Shown here piece after piece: positions 48,586 to 51,271 of a stretch of DNA of 51,271 bases. The notes below the pieces were generated by a model. It was not told the origin of the DNA, did no database searches, and saw only the letters and a list, made by a program, of their open reading frames with translations. The position numbers were made by a program, and so were the translations under genes. Origin of the DNA: an uncultured Candidatus Saccharibacteria bacterium (GTDB taxonomy: Bacteria > Patescibacteriota > Saccharimonadia > Saccharimonadales > Saccharimonadaceae). The stretch covers positions 1 through 51,271 of the forward strand of contig CALBZW010000005.1 of assembly GCA_937889535.1 (NCBI GenBank), written 5' to 3'. The number at the start of each line of letters is the position of its first letter. Positions within the stretch are counted from its first letter, which is position 1.

Positions 48586-49281
48586 CTAAGCCTTTTTCGC
48601 TTCGCCTTCTTTGATAGCGGCGACGATATAATCGAGAATCAGCTGGACGGCTTTAATTGCGTCGTCATTGGCTGGGATAACGTAGTCAATATTAGTTGGA
48701 TCGACATTCGTGTCGGTGATTGCGAAGACTGGCATTTTGAGCGTCTTAGCTTCTTTGATTGCGTTTTTATCCTGGATAGCGTCAACGACGACAATTGCAG
48801 CTGGCTGCTCATTCATTTCCTTAATCCCGCCGTAGCGTTCGTTCAAGAGGTCGATTTCCTCTTGGTAGCGCTGAACTTCGAGTTTGGAGTAACGCATTTC
48901 GAGTTCACCAGAAGCCATGCGGCGTTCGAGGTCGTGCAATTTCTTAATCTGCTTGTTCACGGTCTCGACGTTCGTCAGAGTACCGCCAACCCAACGCACA
49001 GTGACGTATGGCATGTTGACGCTCTCAGCGGCAGTTTTGGTAATGTCTTTCAGTTGTTTCTTTGTGCCGACAAAGAGAATCTTTTTGCCGCTCGCAGCAA
49101 TTTTCGTCAGCTCTGGGAGAGCTTTTTCGAGGGCTTCGACGGTTTTTTCGAGGTTAATAATGTGGCCGCCCTGGCGTTTGCTGTGGATATATGGTGCCAT
49201 TTTTGGATGCCAACGGCTGGTTTTGTGCCCGAAATGAGCACCAGACTCAAGAAGAGCTTTCATGTCTACATCGACAGTCAT
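48586..49281 (-). CDS. rpsB: 30S ribosomal protein S2
   Basis: A 231-residue protein. ALLESGAHFGHKTSRWHPKM and APYIHSKRQGGHIINLEKTV are the classic S2 start. KKILFVGTKKQLKDITKTAA, PYVTVRWVGGTLTNVETVNK and PVFAITDTNVDPTNIDYVIP complete the signature. The start is ATG 49281 because AAAGGG lies just before it; an upstream in-frame GTG contains that site. S2 binds the neck of the 30S subunit. A TATAAT lies about 80 nt upstream. Confidence 0.97.
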   Translation of the reverse strand: MTVDVDMKALLESGAHFGHKTSRWHPKMAPYIHSKRQGGHIINLEKTVEALEKALPELTKIAASGKKILFVGTKKQLKDITKTAAESVNMPYVTVRWVGGTLTNVETVNKQIKKLHDLERRMASGELEMRYSKLEVQRYQEEIDLLNERYGGIKEMNEQPAAIVVVDAIQDKNAIKEAKTLKMPVFAITDTNVDPTNIDYVIPANDDAIKAVQLILDYIVAAIKEGEAKKA

Positions 49282-49393
49282 GTCTTGTTTCCCTTTCACT
49301 TTGCCGCAGGATTTTATCAGGAAAACTCCCGCGACTGTTTCGTTAAATAGTATATAATTCCATTATAGCACACTTTTCGATAAAAAGCAATGG

Positions 49394-50671
49394 CTATTTG
49401 CCAAGAAAACGGTAACAGCCGTACATTTGCGCCATGACTGGTTCAAAATCGCAGCCATATGGTAGGGTTTCGCTGCGTTGGCTGGGGTCAGAGGGGGCTT
49501 CGTGGGTGACGAAAAACGCTTGCGGGTATTTTTTGTATTGTCCGTCCGGCTCAATAATGAGGGCAGTACGACCGTTGAAAGTACTATTGAAACACGGCCC
49601 GCCATCGGCGGCGACGCAACCTACGCCAGTACTTAATACATCTCCATTTTGAATGGCGCGAACCGTGAACTTAGAAGTGACTAACCTCTTGACGGTTTGT
49701 TGCGTGTCATAGTCATAATCGTAGTATATATACGTGGCGGTTGAGTCGGGGTTGAGCGTAATATCGGCTTCGCCAGTGCCTTGGTTGTTTCCGACGGATT
49801 CGTATTTGCCGTAGCGGATTTGTTTGCCATTAACAAGGAAAAATTCGGGCGTTTTTGCTTTTTCCTTGATGCGCTCTTGGGCTGCAGTGGCAGATTGTTG
49901 GAGCTTGTCGGCGGTCTGGGTTTTAGTCTCTTCTTCAGTAGTGACTTGCTCCGAAGTGTTGGCGATAGCCTCAGCTAGTTCTTGGTCATTCATTTCATCA
50001 TTGTATTCAAAACTTGGTAGTTCAATCGGCTCTTCGGCGAAAATGTCACCACAGAAATCTTTGGCACTTTCGTCGGCAGAGCAAGTTGTTTCATACTCTG
50101 ACTCTTCAGATTCGGGGTCTTGAAAATAATCGTCGATATTAATATATGTATTTTCGTCCTTGTCCTGGTCTTCGGACTTCAGGTAAAAATTGTATTCTTC
50201 GTTATCGATGTCGTAGATATAATAGAAGCTAGTATTTTCATAGTTCAGAAGATAGATCTCTTCGTTTTGAATCGAGTAAACCGCAACGGAATTGTAGATG
50301 AGATTGTTCTCGGTAGAGGTATAATTTACAAGCATCATGGGTGAGTTGTCGTTGGATTCATAAAAACTGACTTTCGGGTTGGCGCCGGAGTCGGTCCAAA
50401 AGGCTTCAGAATCTTCTTCATCGCTATCTTCGTCTGCGTTAGCGGGGGTTTGATTGCGGACGGTTTTGATATGGGCAAGGTAGGTTTCGGCCCAATCAGG
50501 CATTTTAGTCTGGCTGGCGAAAAAATAAATCGCGGCGCCGCCAATTGCTCCGGCAATAAGTGCAATCAAGACAACGACTGTAATGATGAGACCGATTAAG
50601 GATTTTTTGCTAACGTTAATAGTCGAAGATGATTCTGCGGATTTTGTAGATGTGGGTTTTGCTTTTGCCAT
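49394..50671 (-). CDS. Membrane-anchored extracytoplasmic protein, hypothetical
   Basis: A 425-residue protein. A basic, Ser/Thr/Lys-rich N-terminus (1-22) is followed by one helix (about 24-50). A large acidic extracytoplasmic part is rich in Tyr, Asn, Asp and Glu. It contains about six Cys, which may form disulphides, and a Glu/Gln/Thr helical stretch around 230-275. The C-terminal domain has GKYESVGNNQGTGEADITLN and GRTALIIEPDGQYKKYPQAF, a beta-type repeat. No family is recognised. It may be a surface or lipocalin-like protein of the epibiont envelope (inference). It has a Shine-Dalgarno site AAAGGAG. Confidence 0.75.
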   Translation of the reverse strand: MAKAKPTSTKSAESSSTINVSKKSLIGLIITVVVLIALIAGAIGGAAIYFFASQTKMPDWAETYLAHIKTVRNQTPANADEDSDEEDSEAFWTDSGANPKVSFYESNDNSPMMLVNYTSTENNLIYNSVAVYSIQNEEIYLLNYENTSFYYIYDIDNEEYNFYLKSEDQDKDENTYINIDDYFQDPESEESEYETTCSADESAKDFCGDIFAEEPIELPSFEYNDEMNDQELAEAIANTSEQVTTEEETKTQTADKLQQSATAAQERIKEKAKTPEFFLVNGKQIRYGKYESVGNNQGTGEADITLNPDSTATYIYYDYDYDTQQTVKRLVTSKFTVRAIQNGDVLSTGVGCVAADGGPCFNSTFNGRTALIIEPDGQYKKYPQAFFVTHEAPSDPSQRSETLPYGCDFEPVMAQMYGCYRFLGK

Positions 50672-50698
50672 TTTGCTCCTTTATCACATTTTAGCACA

Positions 50699-50724
50699 AA
50701 AACAGACTCCAATGGAGCCTGTTT
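50699..50724 (-). terminator. Intrinsic terminator of rpmE
   Basis: AAACAG-g-CTCC / GGAG-t-CTGTTT (minus strand) with a short loop, followed by a T5 tract reading away from rpmE. It is built like the dus terminator. Confidence 0.8.
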
Positions 50725-50739
50725 CGTATAGAATGGAGA

Positions 50740-51090
50740 CTATTCTGCGCTAGCGTCTGATTTCTCAGCTTTTTCTGCCTTTTTGACAGCTTCTTTCTCG
50801 GCTTTCTTCGCCTTGTTGGCGAGGCTGGCACGGAGAGCTTCGGCACGTTTCGCACGAGCCTTAAAGCGATCGACGCGACCCTCGGTATCGATAATCTTCT
50901 CTTCGCCGGTGAAGAATGGATGTGAGGCGGAAGAAATCTGGACCTTGATCAAAGGATACTCGGCGCCATCTTCCCACTTAATAGTATCTTCGCTCTTAGC
51001 GGTCGAACGGGTCAGGAAGGAGAAGCCTGCTGCCTCGTCCATGAAGACCATATAGCGGTAATCTTCTGGTTGTGTAACTTTTTTACTCAT
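50740..51090 (-). CDS. rpmE: 50S ribosomal protein L31 (type B-like) with Lys/Ala tail
   Basis: A 116-residue protein. YRYMVFMDEAAGFSFLTRST and YPLIKVQISSASHPFFTGEE are the L31 fold. GRVDRFKARAKRA is the conserved end. There are no zinc-binding cysteines, so it is of the zinc-free (C-minus, type B) class. About 40 extra residues (KKAEKEAVKKAEKAEKSD) form a basic Ala/Glu/Lys helix absent from most L31. L31 bridges the subunits. A TATAAT lies 10 nt before the ATG. Confidence 0.93.
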   Translation of the reverse strand: MSKKVTQPEDYRYMVFMDEAAGFSFLTRSTAKSEDTIKWEDGAEYPLIKVQISSASHPFFTGEEKIIDTEGRVDRFKARAKRAEALRASLANKAKKAEKEAVKKAEKAEKSDASAE

Positions 51091-51186
51091 AATTCCTATA
51101 ATTATAGCAAACTTTTTTATAAAAGTAAAGAGTCGGAACGTGTTTTCTGGCGCTGCGCATTCCTATTCCCCTTATGGTTAAAATCG

Positions 51187-51218
51187 GCCTTTGTCTAAAA
51201 TAAATTTTAGACAAAGGC
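51187..51218. repeat. Perfect 15-bp inverted repeat upstream of rpmE
   Basis: GCCTTTGTCTAAAAT and ATTTTAGACAAAGGC around AA. The right arm resembles ATTTTAGACAAGG in the helicase leader (3666-3678). It could be a terminator for a plus-strand gene, a protein-binding site or an RNA hairpin. A TATAAT follows at 51245-51250, perhaps for a gene beyond the window. Confidence 0.6.
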
Positions 51219-51271
51219 ACTATCTCATAGGCAACTACTATCAGTATAATACTGCTACGGCTGGTACAGGT

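Noticed and set aside
1..51271. CRISPR array
   Set aside because: No regularly spaced direct repeats and no cas genes were found; the repeated cassettes are long, dispersed and on both strands.
1..51271. UGA recoded to Gly as in Gracilibacteria/Absconditabacteria
   Set aside because: greA and the CmpB-like gene end in TGA with a coupled ATGA overlap, and core proteins need no UGA read-through.

Overview
The window looks like a piece of a Candidatus Saccharibacteria (TM7/CPR) chromosome. The basis is a reduced but recognisable Gram-positive-type envelope set (lepB, sortase, murJ, uppP, uppS, rseP), a DUF2207 membrane protein, L-lactate dehydrogenase, and a translation cluster that lacks pyrH, dxr and cdsA. 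UGA acts as a stop (greA, the CmpB-like membrane protein), which argues against the recoded Gracilibacteria/Absconditabacteria. The assignment is inferred from family content, not from a 16S gene. Many genes carry a TATAAT box only 6-10 nt before the ATG, so leaderless mRNAs appear common; operon-internal genes and a few others use Shine-Dalgarno sites.

Layout. 1-9.45 kb is an A+T-rich accessory island: the C-terminal half of a tyrosine recombinase, a small Firmicutes-like protein, a double-HTH protein, a decayed serine-recombinase tail fused to a frameshifted gene of unknown function, a RecQ-like helicase with an elaborate structured leader, a lone terminase-small-subunit-like protein and an ApeA/HEPN-like protein. 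9.6-25.5 kb is core sequence: Nudix, tRNA-Gln, csaA, htrA, lepB, a phosphoesterase, dus, PIN-PhoH, der, a membrane protein with a GtrB-like glycosyltransferase, tRNA-Glu and an SDR. 25.5-34.4 kb holds DUF2130, a C45 peptidase, a CmpB-like membrane protein, a glycosyltransferase, a CYTH protein, a secreted HNH nuclease, a beta-lactamase-fold pseudoenzyme, a Ca/Na exchanger, a sortase and an orphan HATPase. 34.4-51.1 kb is an almost continuous minus-strand housekeeping block: uppP-murJ-serS, ldh-DUF2207, greA-lysS, proS, CPBP, rseP, uppS, frr, tsf, rpsB, a surface protein and rpmE.

The most interesting signal is a dispersed family of about 400-nt loci (1135-1530, 10967-11390, 23151-23551 on the minus strand, 23592-24014). 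Each has the same extended -10 promoter at fixed spacing, the same 5' hairpin and two conserved boxes. Each then carries a roughly 60-codon segment encoding only the C-terminal lectin-like (FISUMP/formylglycine-enzyme-like) motif LAFVRSG...W(S/A)RT...NPT.V.PSN...PLRCL, with no usable start codon. A 3' box is complementary to a 5' box, and the pairing is preserved by a compensatory indel. These look like transcribed, structured template RNAs of the kind used by diversity-generating retroelements. The reverse transcriptase and most target genes would lie outside the window; one target-like, Tyr-rich remnant without the RNA leader is at 399-707.

Other notable structures are a 150-bp nested palindrome inserted in frame in the linker of der, a second nested palindrome where pyrH would normally lie, a repeated palindrome that sits on stop codons, and mutually exclusive hairpins upstream of the helicase gene.
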